Notes under the pieces: model-generated | What the model saw: only the letters and a program-made list of their open reading frames with translations | Told to the model about the DNA's origin: nothing | Database searches by the model: none | Shown: positions 50,806-60,377 of the stretch, piece after piece | How the letters are laid out: each line of letters starts with the position of its first letter | Position numbering within the stretch: the first letter of the stretch is position 1 | Position numbers and translations under genes: made by a program | Origin: Chitinophagales bacterium | GTDB taxonomy: Bacteria > Bacteroidota > Bacteroidia > Chitinophagales > Saprospiraceae | Length of the DNA stretch: 64,000 bases | Reading direction: 5' to 3' | Assembly: GCA_013299105.1 (NCBI GenBank) | Contig: JAAFJY010000038.1 | Location: 1-64,000, forward strand

Positions 50806-51858
50806 TCAAAGATCAGTCACTGCAAATTGCTGATCCATCCAGTCATCGTCATTCATGTCCTGATCTGATTTATCTCCATCAAGTTCAAGAGCGAATGGAT
50901 CAAATGTAGCAAAATCTTTGTATAAATTATTCAACATGTCAATAAATTCCGGCTGAGGGAAGCAATCGGTTTTATCAAGCCTAAGATTGGAATGAGTCCA
51001 TACACCCGGATCGGTAAATGCCGCATTTTGCAACTCGAACCATTTTGCATCGTACTTCCTGTTGGGAATAGGTATGTCAAAGAAATAGGCCAAGGTCAGG
51101 ATCAAGCGCCGAGTCGACTCAATCTGTGCTGACGAGTACCGCAAAAAATACTGGTAGCCCCGCCATTCATAACCAAGGTCACAAACTTGGTCTTCTGGGA
51201 TGCTGTATTGGCTAATTTTGGAGTCATCTTTCAGGATCACTGGGTAGAATTTCCCATCGTCGCCTTTGAACAAGGGGCCTAAAGCGCAAATTTCAATGCC
51301 GATAGCGGCTTGATTCAAGGGCGTATTGCGGGCTCCTCTCAAGCCGAGGTGGTGAGCCCAATAGATTTCGGGAAAGCCGCGGTAAATGACCCCATCATGT
51401 GTGGCATTGCCTGTTCGGCTGGTTCCTCCAACGGTAAATGCGGTAGCAACCCGACGGCGTTCGCCGTTGTCCTGCCGATCCTGTAACCACCAACTAAAGA
51501 CCCGATCAGGCCAATGCCAGCCTGCGGTATGGTGCAAAATGATGGTTTTTTTTTCGTGTTGACCTTTGATGTACTCATTGTCGGGTAAAAAATTGACTTG
51601 GGCACCTGGTGCCACCCAATTTCTGATACCTGTGCGGTATTGATAGCCCAATCGGAAAAGCGGACGCCAACTGGTATCTTCCACAATTCCTGAAGGAGGA
51701 AGTCCTTGGGATTGCTGAAAAGCTTCGACCGCTTTTTGGGTTTTGAGTCCAAACTGGCCGTCAAGTTTGAGTACATCCCCATTTTTTCCCGCGTTATTGA
51801 GCAGGTATTGCAGGACTTTGACCAAGCGGCCACTGGCATTTTGCTGTAAGGTTTTCAT
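50806..51858 (-). CDS. N-acetylmuramoyl-L-alanine amidase (PGRP/amidase_2) with peptidoglycan-binding domain
   Basis: This 350-aa protein has an N-terminal peptidoglycan-binding domain (residues 8-60, LDGQFGLKTQKAVEAFQQSQGL) and an Amidase_2/PGRP catalytic domain from about residue 100. Its zinc His is in TIILHHTAGW, with a later stretch IGIEICALG. No signal peptide is visible, so it may be an endolysin-type or T6SS-type enzyme or leave by another route. No holin or phage gene is near. Start ATG at 51858; it diverges from the gliding-type adhesin. Confidence 0.88.
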   Translation of the reverse strand: MKTLQQNASGRLVKVLQYLLNNAGKNGDVLKLDGQFGLKTQKAVEAFQQSQGLPPSGIVEDTSWRPLFRLGYQYRTGIRNWVAPGAQVNFLPDNEYIKGQHEKKTIILHHTAGWHWPDRVFSWWLQDRQDNGERRRVATAFTVGGTSRTGNATHDGVIYRGFPEIYWAHHLGLRGARNTPLNQAAIGIEICALGPLFKGDDGKFYPVILKDDSKISQYSIPEDQVCDLGYEWRGYQYFLRYSSAQIESTRRLILTLAYFFDIPIPNRKYDAKWFELQNAAFTDPGVWTHSNLRLDKTDCFPQPEFIDMLNNLYKDFATFDPFALELDGDKSDQDMNDDDWMDQQFAVTDL

Positions 51859-52101
51859 GGTGTGTTGGAGTTTAGGTGTGAAAAATTTTGCGATAAAAAT
51901 AATGTGTATTGATGAGACTCACCTTAAACATAAATTATTTTTGGCTTATCTGTTTCAACTAATTCTGATGCAACTGCGGCATTGTTGTGCTTTTATTTAT
52001 CAAATTAGTCACCAAGCTTACAAGCAAAACTCAATAAAATCTGCGGATGCCCGTTTTTTTGGGTAAAAGGTCGTAATTTCCCAGCCGACAAAACACCGTC
52101 T

Positions 52102-54492
52102 ATGAAGCACAGGTTTTTTACCTTCCTCTTTTGTACGTTTATCGCTACTGCTTTCAACTCGCTCTTCTCCCAAACGACAAGTCGGGTTAAAATCGCCCCA
52201 GACCTGGACACTACCTTTGTATGTGGGCCCCAAGGTATTGATTTACAAGTCCTTGGAGGTTTCAATCACAGTTGGCGTCCGGCTAATATCCTCAATCGTA
52301 CCGATGGCAATAGCGTAATTGCCCGGCCTACTCAAAACACCTGGGTAGTAGTAGAAGGCTTTGTGAATGGTCGTTTGCAAAAAGACTCTATCTACCTGGC
52401 CATTGTCACACCAACCCTGCAACTGACTACAACCAATAGTACCGCAGTATGCAGGGGTACCCCAGTAACCCTTCGGGCCATCTCAAATACCCGTGGGCAA
52501 AGCATCGTATGGGACCCTGTAGAAGGTTTGAACAAAACTACAGGTGCTGCTGTCATTGCCACACCACCCAATACTGCTACTTATCGTGCCGTGATCAACC
52601 TGAGCAATGCTCCCGGATGCCGGGTCGAAAGGTCGGTGAGTGTAGAGATTGCGCCCGCCAAAATCGACATTGGCAATGGAGACACCCTCAAAGTATGTAA
52701 GGGCAAGACCAATACAGTGCGGCTTTTCGCTACCACCAACAATGGTTTGACCCAAGGCATCACCTGGTCAGCATCGGATGGAAGTCTCAACCGCACCAAT
52801 ACTTTCGAGTCAACTGTTTCGCCAAGAGTTTCTACCAAATATTATGTGAGTTTCAACTCGCAACAATGCCTGATACGCGATTCTATATTTGTAAAAGTCG
52901 ATTCCTTGCCCAAGCAAGAGATTACGATCGACCCTAAAAAGGAAGCCTATTGCTTTGGCCAGGTGGTAACTTTGAAATCGGACATTTTTGAAACCACCGC
53001 CTATCCAGGCATCAAGCACCTTTGGCGCCCACGACAGCGCACCAATGGCACTACTCCAGGGGTAACTACCGAAACTCCTGACTCATTGTGGAACATGGTA
53101 CTGACCCTGCAAGACAGTGTGGTGATGCTGCGCGAAACCAACATTGGTGGTTGCAAAGACAGTGCGGCCATTTTCATTCCAGTAATCAAGCCCAAAAACA
53201 TCATCATTACCCCTGAAAAACCCGAAGTTTGCCCTGGTGAAAGTGTGCAATTGCGGGCTTCCTGGGAGGGTGCTCAAGATAAAATATCCTGGTCGCCAAC
53301 CTCTGGACTTTCTTGTACCGATTGCCGCAACCCTACCGTTTCTGGCATCATGGCAACCCAAAGTTTTACCATTACTGTAGAAGAAAAAGGCTGTCCAAGC
53401 AGTGCCAGCAGGGAAATCATAGCACTGCCCAACCCCACCGTCATTTTCACCAATCAACGCAACATCTGCCCTGGCACCAGTGTGCGTTTATTGGCAGGAG
53501 CACAGCCCAATACCACTTATCGCTGGACCGCTCCACTTACTTCTACCGACCCTAACCTGAGTGTAGCACCAACCACGACCACCACTTATCGCTTGACGGC
53601 AACCTTGGGCAGGTGCAGCGTCAATTCGGACGTGACCATCACCGTAATCAGCCCACCTACCATTGATATTCAAGGCAAAAATGCGATTTGCGAAGGCGAA
53701 TCAGGTAATTTGACCCTCAATGTTAATCCCCCAGCAGCCAATGGCCGGGTAGACCAGGTGGTTTGGCAAATTCCAGGTCGTTCTATCCCCGGCAATACCT
53801 TGAGTTTTGCCGAATTGGGACAAACTACACAAGTGCGTGCCGTACTGACCTATGGCGTACAAAATGGCCCAACCTGCGGCACTGCAGTGGACACCCAAAC
53901 GGTAAGGGTTACCCGAATGCCAACTTTTGCCAATTCTCCTGGTGATGTATTTGTGTTTACCCCTGACACCGTGCTTGCCAATGGCGCACAAGAAGGCGAC
54001 CGCATCACGGTTGGCGTGCGTTTTCGCACTACACCTTCCCCTATTCCCAGTCTGACTTACCAGTGGAGGGTAAACAACGAGGCACCACAAAATGCCAATA
54101 ATACAACGATTCAAGTTGGAGCAAGGCCAAGTACCCAAACCTTTGCAGTGACGGTAACAGGTCCCAATGGCTGCGCGATCAGCAAGGAAATCACCATTCA
54201 AGTCAATCCAGCCAGGGTCACCATCCCCAATGCCTTTTCACCCAACAATGATGGCAGTAACGATTTCTTCCGGCCTTTGACCCTGAACAAGAACATCCAA
54301 TTTGTGGAGTTCAAAGTCTTCAACCGCTTCGGGCAAATCGTTTTCAATGATCCCGCCAATGCCCGCAAAGGTTGGGATGGCAACATCAGCGGCAAACCCG
54401 CACCTACAGATGTGTACGTGTACCGCATTTCCTACACTTTCCCCGATGGGCGCAAAGAAACCCGAACTGGGGACGTTGCGCTGTTGAGGTGA
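52102..54492 (+). CDS. Secreted Ig-like protein with type B T9SS/gliding C-terminal domain
   Basis: This 796-aa protein has a signal peptide (FLFCTFIATAFNSLFSQ). Many ~80-residue Ig/PKD-like beta domains follow with Cys pairs and phrases such as VCPGESVQLRA and ICPGTSVRLLAG. It ends in a CHU_C (gliding-associated, type B sorting) domain: IPNAFSPNNDGSNDFF, FNRFGQIVF and WDGNISGKPAPTDVYVYRI. The end marks it for type IX secretion and cell-surface attachment. It is probably an adhesin or surface structure component. A bidirectional terminator follows. Confidence 0.93.
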   Translation: MKHRFFTFLFCTFIATAFNSLFSQTTSRVKIAPDLDTTFVCGPQGIDLQVLGGFNHSWRPANILNRTDGNSVIARPTQNTWVVVEGFVNGRLQKDSIYLAIVTPTLQLTTTNSTAVCRGTPVTLRAISNTRGQSIVWDPVEGLNKTTGAAVIATPPNTATYRAVINLSNAPGCRVERSVSVEIAPAKIDIGNGDTLKVCKGKTNTVRLFATTNNGLTQGITWSASDGSLNRTNTFESTVSPRVSTKYYVSFNSQQCLIRDSIFVKVDSLPKQEITIDPKKEAYCFGQVVTLKSDIFETTAYPGIKHLWRPRQRTNGTTPGVTTETPDSLWNMVLTLQDSVVMLRETNIGGCKDSAAIFIPVIKPKNIIITPEKPEVCPGESVQLRASWEGAQDKISWSPTSGLSCTDCRNPTVSGIMATQSFTITVEEKGCPSSASREIIALPNPTVIFTNQRNICPGTSVRLLAGAQPNTTYRWTAPLTSTDPNLSVAPTTTTTYRLTATLGRCSVNSDVTITVISPPTIDIQGKNAICEGESGNLTLNVNPPAANGRVDQVVWQIPGRSIPGNTLSFAELGQTTQVRAVLTYGVQNGPTCGTAVDTQTVRVTRMPTFANSPGDVFVFTPDTVLANGAQEGDRITVGVRFRTTPSPIPSLTYQWRVNNEAPQNANNTTIQVGARPSTQTFAVTVTGPNGCAISKEITIQVNPARVTIPNAFSPNNDGSNDFFRPLTLNKNIQFVEFKVFNRFGQIVFNDPANARKGWDGNISGKPAPTDVYVYRISYTFPDGRKETRTGDVALLR

Positions 54493-54520
54493 TCCATTTC
54501 GATTTGAATGAATCCGAATA

Positions 54521-54562
54521 AAAAACCCCCGCTGAGTCTGAGATGATTCAGCGGGGGTTTTT
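54521..54562. terminator. Bidirectional terminator
   Basis: AAAAACCCCCGCTGA and TCAGCGGGGGTTTTT form a perfect 15-bp stem with a 12-base loop between two convergent genes. Confidence 0.93.
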
Positions 54563-54585
54563 GATTTGCCTCCACGAAAAGTGGC

Positions 54586-55287
54586 TTAATCGCGGTTGCC
54601 CAAAATGCGCAACAAGTACAAAAACAAGTTGATGAAATCCAGGTACAAAGTCAAAGCGCCCATGATGGCTTCTTTTTGGTCCTCCTCAGTCCCTTCGTTG
54701 CCGATGATGTTCATTTCCTTGATCTTTTGGGTGTCATAAGCGGTAAGTCCCACAAAAATTAACACCCCAGCATAAGTAATGATCCAGTACAAAGTGGAGT
54801 TCTTGAGAAAAATGTTCACCAAAGAGGCGATAATCAAGCCAATTAGGGCCATGAACAGCAAGTTTCCCATCTTGGTCAGGTCCGTTTTGGTAAAGTACCC
54901 GTAGGCACTCATCACCCCAAAAGTGGCTGCTGTAACAAAAAAAGTACTCGCTATAGACCCCAGCGTGTACACCAGGAAAATGACCGACAAAGTAAGGCCA
55001 TTGACAAGAGCATACATCAAAAAGACAAAAGTCGCCGTATTGGCCGACATGCGCTGGACTGCTGCGGACAAGTACCACACCATCGCCAATTCACCGATGA
55101 TCAAGCCCCAGAATACCAGCTTATTGGCTAGAAAAATGCTGATCAAAGTAGGTGAAGAAGCAACCGTCCAGGCAATGGCACCTGTAATCACCAGCGCTAA
55201 GGTCATCCAACCATACACTTTGGTAATGAAGCGTGATTGCTCGAGATTAATTTGTTCCTGCGTAAGGAACGAGGGATTTTGGTTCAT
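54586..55287 (-). CDS. Bax inhibitor-1/YccA family membrane protein
   Basis: This 233-aa protein has seven predicted membrane segments and the BI-1 signature ending TYAGVLIFVGLTAYDTQKIKEM. The C-terminal segment has YLDFINLFLYLLRILG. Bacterial members (YccA, YetJ) are linked to FtsH protease modulation or calcium leak; the role here is not shown. Start ATG at 55287. It is monocistronic and ends at the shared terminator at 54521-54562. Confidence 0.92.
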   Translation of the reverse strand: MNQNPSFLTQEQINLEQSRFITKVYGWMTLALVITGAIAWTVASSPTLISIFLANKLVFWGLIIGELAMVWYLSAAVQRMSANTATFVFLMYALVNGLTLSVIFLVYTLGSIASTFFVTAATFGVMSAYGYFTKTDLTKMGNLLFMALIGLIIASLVNIFLKNSTLYWIITYAGVLIFVGLTAYDTQKIKEMNIIGNEGTEEDQKEAIMGALTLYLDFINLFLYLLRILGNRD

Positions 55288-55422
55288 AATTTAAATAATG
55301 GTTTAATGATTCTGACGACAAGTTATGTTATTGTAACAAGCCACGCAATTATTTATTGGTAATTTCTGCGATTCCTTACTCCTGACCATCAAAATAACAC
55401 AAAGCTTTTCTTGTAAAATGTA

Positions 55423-55450
55423 AAAGGGTAAACCAAACAGCTTACCCTTT
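55423..55450 (-). terminator. Probable terminator of argS-glnS
   Basis: AAAGGGTAA and TTACCCTTT form a 9-bp stem with a 10-base loop 40 bp past the glnS stop, followed on the minus strand by a T-rich segment (TTTTACATTTTAC). Confidence 0.6.
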
Positions 55451-55490
55451 CTGAAACGCTTCGGGGTTTCAACCCTATTCCTTCTGCTTT

Positions 55491-57161
55491 CTATGGCTTG
55501 AAACTATCCTTTAAGCTAACCGTCAAGTTAAACACTGGCTTGCCTGGCTGGCTCTCGGTATCCACCGTAAAATAGCCTTTGCGCAAGAACTGAAACTGCG
55601 TACCAGGCGCTACATCCATCAATTTGGCATCGACCAAAGCATTGGAAATCACCTGCAAAGAATTCGGATTGATGAAGTCCAGGTAATCCTTGCCCTCGTG
55701 CGAATCAGGCGTAGGGTCGCTGAACAGACGCTGGTACAAGCGTACTTCAGCTTGGGCCGCACCTTGCGGAGCAATCCAGTGGATCACGGTCTTGGGTTTG
55801 ATGCCCGAAGTATCTGAACCAGAGCGGCTATTGGTCACATACGAGCAGCGCAACTCGGTGATCTCACCACCAGTGTCTTTGATCACCTCGTCGCAACGGA
55901 TGATGTAGGCTCCTTTCAAGCGCACATGCTCGCCGGGCGAAAGGCGAAAAAACTTAGGTGGAGGGGTTTCCATAAAGTCTTCTCGTTCGATGAAAACCTC
56001 AGCGCCGAAAGGAATTTCACGGGTGCCGGCGTTGGGGTCTTCTGGGTTGTTTTCAATCGGCAGCATTTCAACCTGGCCAGCTGGATAGTTGGTGATTACC
56101 ACTTTCAGCGGATCCAATACGGCCATCGTGCGGGTGGCGCTTTTGTTCAAAATTTCGCGCACACAAAATTCCAGGAGCTCGTATTTGATCAGGTTGTCGC
56201 GTTTGGCCACCCCTGCGCGCTCACAAAATTCTACAATGCCCGCAGGCGGATAGCCCAGACGGCGCAAGCCCGCCAGGGTGGGCATACGTGGGTCATCCCA
56301 AGCAGTGACTACATTATTTTGCACTAGTTTCATTAGCTTGCGCTTGCTGGTGAGCATGTATTCCACGTTCATCCTCGCAAACTCGATCTGGCGGCTGGGG
56401 AAAATTTCCAGGTTTTGAATCAACCAGTTGTACAATTCACGGTGGTGGATGAACTCCAATGAGCACAAAGAGTGCGTAATGCCCTCAATCGAATCACTTT
56501 GGCCGTGCGCAAAATCGTACATCGGGTAAATGCACCAGGCATCACCTGTGCGGTGGTGGTGAGCGTGTTTGATGCGGTAAATGATGGGGTCGCGCATGTG
56601 CATGTTCGGCGAAGCCAAGTCGCCTTTTACCCGCAGGACCCTTGCACCATCCGGGAATTCACCAGCCTTCATGCGGCGGAAAAGGTCAAGGTTTTCGGCT
56701 ATATTGCGCTCGCGGTACACGCTGGGAGTTCCAGGTTTGCCACGGTTGGGGTCGCCTTTCATCACCTCCATTTCCTCTTTGGGGGTGTCATCGACGTAAG
56801 CGAGGCCTTTTTCGATCAGTTTTTCGGCAAAATCATATAGCTGCTGAAAATAATCGGAAGCGTAGCACTCATTGTCCCATTTTGCACCCAACCACAACAC
56901 GTCGTTGCGGATGCTGTCAACGTATTCGGTATCTTCTGTAACCGGGTTGGTATCGTCAAAACGCAGGTTGAATTTACCACCATAACGTTGGGCAATGCCG
57001 TAATTGACCGTAATCGCCTTGGCATGCCCGATGTGCAAATAGCCATTGGGTTCCGGCGGAAACCGGGTATGTACATGCCCCTGGTATTTGCCAGCGGCGA
57101 AGTCTTCTTCGATGAATTGCTCGATAAAATTGAGCGTTCTTTCTTCTTTTTCCGTTGTCAT
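55491..57161 (-). CDS. glnS: Glutaminyl-tRNA synthetase
   Basis: This 556-aa class I aminoacyl-tRNA synthetase charges tRNA-Gln. HIGH motif in PPEPNGYLHIGHAKAI; KMSKS-type motif in MLTSKRKLMKLV. The C-terminal anticodon-binding beta-barrels follow, including the region GEHVRLKGAYIIRCDE. The start is set at ATG 57161 (MTTEKEERTLNF), as the earlier frame opens with TTG. It lies 30 bp behind argS, so the two synthetases are probably co-transcribed. A divergent tRNA-Gln lies in the array at 25.2 kb. Confidence 0.97.
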   Translation of the reverse strand: MTTEKEERTLNFIEQFIEEDFAAGKYQGHVHTRFPPEPNGYLHIGHAKAITVNYGIAQRYGGKFNLRFDDTNPVTEDTEYVDSIRNDVLWLGAKWDNECYASDYFQQLYDFAEKLIEKGLAYVDDTPKEEMEVMKGDPNRGKPGTPSVYRERNIAENLDLFRRMKAGEFPDGARVLRVKGDLASPNMHMRDPIIYRIKHAHHHRTGDAWCIYPMYDFAHGQSDSIEGITHSLCSLEFIHHRELYNWLIQNLEIFPSRQIEFARMNVEYMLTSKRKLMKLVQNNVVTAWDDPRMPTLAGLRRLGYPPAGIVEFCERAGVAKRDNLIKYELLEFCVREILNKSATRTMAVLDPLKVVITNYPAGQVEMLPIENNPEDPNAGTREIPFGAEVFIEREDFMETPPPKFFRLSPGEHVRLKGAYIIRCDEVIKDTGGEITELRCSYVTNSRSGSDTSGIKPKTVIHWIAPQGAAQAEVRLYQRLFSDPTPDSHEGKDYLDFINPNSLQVISNALVDAKLMDVAPGTQFQFLRKGYFTVDTESQPGKPVFNLTVSLKDSFKP

Positions 57162-57191
57162 GGTTCTTGTTCGTTTGGGTAGCAAAGGGGG

Positions 57192-59036
57192 TTACATTTT
57201 TTCGGGGGCCTCAATGCCCAACAAATCAAGGCTGCTGCGCAAAACCTGGCGCACTGCCATTGATAACTTGATGCGGAAAGCTTTCGCTGCTTCGCTTTCA
57301 GCTTGCAAAATCCGGAAATCGTGCCAGAAACGGTGAAAGTTTTTGGCCAATTCGTAACTGTAGCTGGCAATCATCGAAGGGTCGTGTTCCTTGGCTGCCT
57401 GCACAATCAGTTCGGGATATTGGTACAATTGCGAAATCAAATCCTTTTCCTGGGTTTCCAGCGCGGTATATTGGGCGGCTGGGCTCAAATCAGGGTTTCC
57501 AGCTTTGCTCAACATCGAACTGCAGCGCACGTAAGCATTTTGCACGTAAGGCCCCGTTTGGCCCTGCATGTCCACCGATTCTTCGGGATTGAAGGTCATG
57601 CGCTTCTTCGGGTGTACCTTGATGATGAAAAACTTCAAAGCGGCCAGGCCGATTTTGCGCACCACCTCAGCTTGTTCTGCCGCAGTAAGCTCGGCCAAAG
57701 TGCCTCTTTCATGGCTGTTTTTGCTGGCTTCCTCGATCACTTCCGCTACCAGGTCGTCGGCGTCAACTACCGTACCTTCGCGCGATTTCATTTTGCCAGT
57801 GGTCAGATCCACCATCCCGTACGAAAGGTGGAAAAGCCCCTCAGCGTAGGGCCTTTTCAAGCGCTTCATGATCTCAAAAAGCACTTGGAAGTGGTAGTTT
57901 TGCTCGTCGGCTACCACGTAAATCATTTTTTCGCAGGCAAAATCCTGGTAGCGCAACTCCGCAGTGCCCAAGTCCTGGGTCATGTACACTGAGGTGCCGT
58001 CGCGGCGCAGGATGATTTTTTTGTCCAATTTCGCATCCTCCAAGTCGATCCATACCGAGCCGTCTTCCTGCTTGTAAAATACGCTATCAGCCAAGCCTTG
58101 TTCAGCAATATCCTTGCCCAACAGATAGGTATTGGATTCGTAGTAGAGTTTATCAAAAGCAACCCCCAGTTTGTCGTAGGTTTCCTCAAAACCAGCATAC
58201 ACCCAGCGATTCATCTGCTTCCACAGGCTAATTGTCGCGGGGTCGTTGGCTTCCCAACGCAGGAGCATGGCGCGTACTTCCGCGCCAATTTTGCTGTACT
58301 CGTTGAAATAGAGGTCTTTAAAGCTTTTGAAAAAAGTCGCTTCGTCTTGGCCTTCTTTTTTCTTTTCGGCAAAGACGACTTGCCCAGCAGAACTATCCTG
58401 CCAGTTCTTGTACTCCTCCTGAAAATGCCTTTCGAAAGCCACATAATAGTCGCCTACCAAGTGATCTCCTTTAATTTTGCTCGACTCCGGGGTTGTGCCT
58501 TGGCCATAGTTTTGCCAGGCCCACATGCTTTTGCAAATGGCCACCCCACGGTCATTGATGATCTGGACCCGAACCACGTCGAAACCAGCCGCATCATATA
58601 TTTTATAGGTAGCCCAACCCAAAAGCATGTTGCGGATATGCCCCAAGTGCAGGGGTTTGTTGGTATTGGGCGAGCAAAACTCCACCATCACCTTGCGGCC
58701 ATTACGGGGCTGGCGGCCAAAATCGGGATTTTGGTAAATGCTGTTCAGAAAATCAAGCCAATACTGGTCTTCCACCACCAGGTTAAGGAAGCCTTTGACC
58801 ACATTGAAGTCCTTGACCTCAGGAGTATTGGCTTTGAGGTATTCGCCCAGTTCTTGACCCAGTGCTTCGGGGTTCTTTTTGACGTGTTTGGTCAGTGGGA
58901 AAACGACCAGGGTGTAGTCGCCCACAAATTCCTTGCGGGTGACATTCATGGTCACTTCGCTTGGATCAAGCTTGATGTCGTATAATTGTTTTGCGCCCTG
59001 GATCGCAGCTTGTACCAGGCTATCAACGATGTTCAT
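57192..59036 (-). CDS. argS: Arginyl-tRNA synthetase
   Basis: This 614-aa class I synthetase has the N-terminal Add-1 domain, then HIGH-type motif NTNKPLHLGHIRNMLLG, a GMVDLTTGKMKSREGT segment as the KMSKS-region equivalent, and the DALR C-terminal domain with the AYVRCSSML and LRSSLDLLGI regions. Start at ATG 59036 (MNIVDSLVQ); the frame also opens with GTG two codons earlier. It is the upstream gene of the argS-glnS pair; palindromic repeat copy E lies just before it. Confidence 0.97.
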   Translation of the reverse strand: MNIVDSLVQAAIQGAKQLYDIKLDPSEVTMNVTRKEFVGDYTLVVFPLTKHVKKNPEALGQELGEYLKANTPEVKDFNVVKGFLNLVVEDQYWLDFLNSIYQNPDFGRQPRNGRKVMVEFCSPNTNKPLHLGHIRNMLLGWATYKIYDAAGFDVVRVQIINDRGVAICKSMWAWQNYGQGTTPESSKIKGDHLVGDYYVAFERHFQEEYKNWQDSSAGQVVFAEKKKEGQDEATFFKSFKDLYFNEYSKIGAEVRAMLLRWEANDPATISLWKQMNRWVYAGFEETYDKLGVAFDKLYYESNTYLLGKDIAEQGLADSVFYKQEDGSVWIDLEDAKLDKKIILRRDGTSVYMTQDLGTAELRYQDFACEKMIYVVADEQNYHFQVLFEIMKRLKRPYAEGLFHLSYGMVDLTTGKMKSREGTVVDADDLVAEVIEEASKNSHERGTLAELTAAEQAEVVRKIGLAALKFFIIKVHPKKRMTFNPEESVDMQGQTGPYVQNAYVRCSSMLSKAGNPDLSPAAQYTALETQEKDLISQLYQYPELIVQAAKEHDPSMIASYSYELAKNFHRFWHDFRILQAESEAAKAFRIKLSMAVRQVLRSSLDLLGIEAPEKM

Positions 59037-59049
59037 TTGCACTGATCGG

Positions 59050-59184
59050 TTAGGGAGCGTAAAAAAATAAGGTGATTCAATTTGGGTTTAGCGAAAAAAG
59101 ATAAGCAACAGACTGTAAGGAAGTTGTGTTCTTTTTTTGCTAAACTTTAAAGCAAATTGGGTGCCTTATTTTAGCTCGAATACA
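59050..59184 (+). mobile_element. Palindromic MITE-like element, copy E
   Basis: It begins TTAGGGAGCGTAAAAAAATA, has GGGTTTAGCGAAAAAAGAT facing TCTTTTTTTGCTAAAC, and ends CTTATTTTAGCTCGAATAC. It starts 14 bp from the argS ATG and so occupies that gene's promoter region. Confidence 0.9.
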
Positions 59185-59285
59185 AAAGCAGGCCGCGAAA
59201 ATAAGGAATTTTCGGGGGTTTTTCGCAGCTGGAAGAGATTAATGGCGGTAAAATTACTTTGCTAAAAGCTGTTGGAGCAAGCTTC

Positions 59286-59726
59286 TCAAGCACGAGGCAC
59301 TTCTCGTTGCAAAAGCACCTTTCCCGGAATACAAGGTCCGTACACCGATTGGCCGTTCCATTTGCCCTCCAAAAACCAGGTTTTGCCTTTTTTCCGCAAT
59401 TGCAGATCACCCCATTTCAGGCACCAGACCATGTCTTTTAATTGTGAATAACGAATAATACGATCTTCTTTGAAAATTAACGTATTGCCTTTGAACTCGC
59501 CTTTGAAGGCCATTTCTGCCGATAAATCCTCTACGCTGACGTAAGTGGTGCCTACGAATTGATTGCCTTGTTTTTCGATCACCATTTCACAGTAATATTT
59601 TTGGCGAAAACCGCCTTCGTTTTGGGTCAACTCTCCTACCCATTTGCCCAAGAATTCTTCAGGCTTTTGGGCCCAAGACAGGCAAGGAAGAGTTGCCAAA
59701 AGGATGAAAACCAGGAAGTGTTTCAT
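59286..59726 (-). CDS. Small secreted protein, 146 aa
   Basis: It has signal peptide MKHFLVFILLATLPCLSWAQ and a ~125-residue beta-rich domain (FLGKWVGELTQ, KGEFKGNTLIFKEDRI, FLEGKWNGQSVYGPCIPG). It resembles lipocalin-like domains but was not assigned to a named family. The ATG at 59726 is used, since the longer frame overlaps the rsmD end without a signal sequence. It is the last gene of the DUF3822-rsmD run. Function unknown. Confidence 0.72.
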   Translation of the reverse strand: MKHFLVFILLATLPCLSWAQKPEEFLGKWVGELTQNEGGFRQKYYCEMVIEKQGNQFVGTTYVSVEDLSAEMAFKGEFKGNTLIFKEDRIIRYSQLKDMVWCLKWGDLQLRKKGKTWFLEGKWNGQSVYGPCIPGKVLLQREVPRA

Positions 59727-59773
59727 GATTCGGGTGTTTGGGAATTTTTGTTCAAGATACGGGAAAAGTAGTT

Positions 59774-60334
59774 TCAAGATTCAGTTTCGGCGGTCTCTAA
59801 AACAAAGAAACTAAAAATAGTGGTCCCATAGTTCCGTGATTCCAAAAAATGGGGGTGATTTTCAAACTTGTGCTTTGGATTGTGTTCCATCACAAACAAG
59901 CCTTCTGGGCGCAAAAGCTTGTACTTAAACACCAAATCAGGAATGGCATCAAGCTTGTCCAGTCCATAAGGCGGACCTGCAAAAATGTAATCGTAATCCT
60001 CGCCGCTGCTCTCTATAAACTTGAAAACATCAGCTCGAAGGGTGCGCATTTCTTTCTCGATTTGCAACAAGGCTGCTGTTTTTTTGACAAACTGCACCGC
60101 TGCTGGAAATTTGTCCACATAAGTCACATTGGTACAACCCCTTGAAATAAATTCGTACCCGTGACTACCCGTACCGCCGAAAAGGTCCAGCATTTTGGTT
60201 TCTTCAAAGTCAATGCGGTTATTGAGGATATTGAAAAGACCTTCCTTGGCAAAATCGGTAGTAGGCCGAGTAGGCCAGTTGTCGGCTGGAGGGCTGAAAC
60301 GACGGCCTTTGAATTTGCCACCAATGATGCGCAT
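59774..60334 (-). CDS. rsmD: 16S rRNA (guanine966-N2)-methyltransferase RsmD
   Basis: This 186-aa SAM-dependent methyltransferase modifies G966 of 16S rRNA. It begins MRIIGGKFKGRRF, the RsmD hallmark, followed by RPTTDFAKEGLFNIL and motif I LDLFGGTGSHGYEF. Motif IV, normally (D/N)PP(Y/F), reads AGPPYGLD here, so the catalytic Asp/Asn is Gly (codon GGT). Activity may therefore be changed, unless a sequencing error is present. Start ATG at 60334; it follows DUF3822, the usual Bacteroidota arrangement. Confidence 0.9.
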   Translation of the reverse strand: MRIIGGKFKGRRFSPPADNWPTRPTTDFAKEGLFNILNNRIDFEETKMLDLFGGTGSHGYEFISRGCTNVTYVDKFPAAVQFVKKTAALLQIEKEMRTLRADVFKFIESSGEDYDYIFAGPPYGLDKLDAIPDLVFKYKLLRPEGLFVMEHNPKHKFENHPHFLESRNYGTTIFSFFVLETAETES

Positions 60335-60377
60335 GGAAAAAAATTATTTACGTAAATGAAACCAAGCTGTACCGAGC

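Noticed and set aside
50806-51858. Amidase as a prophage endolysin
   Set aside because: No holin, spanin or structural genes nearby; its neighbours are ordinary chromosomal genes.
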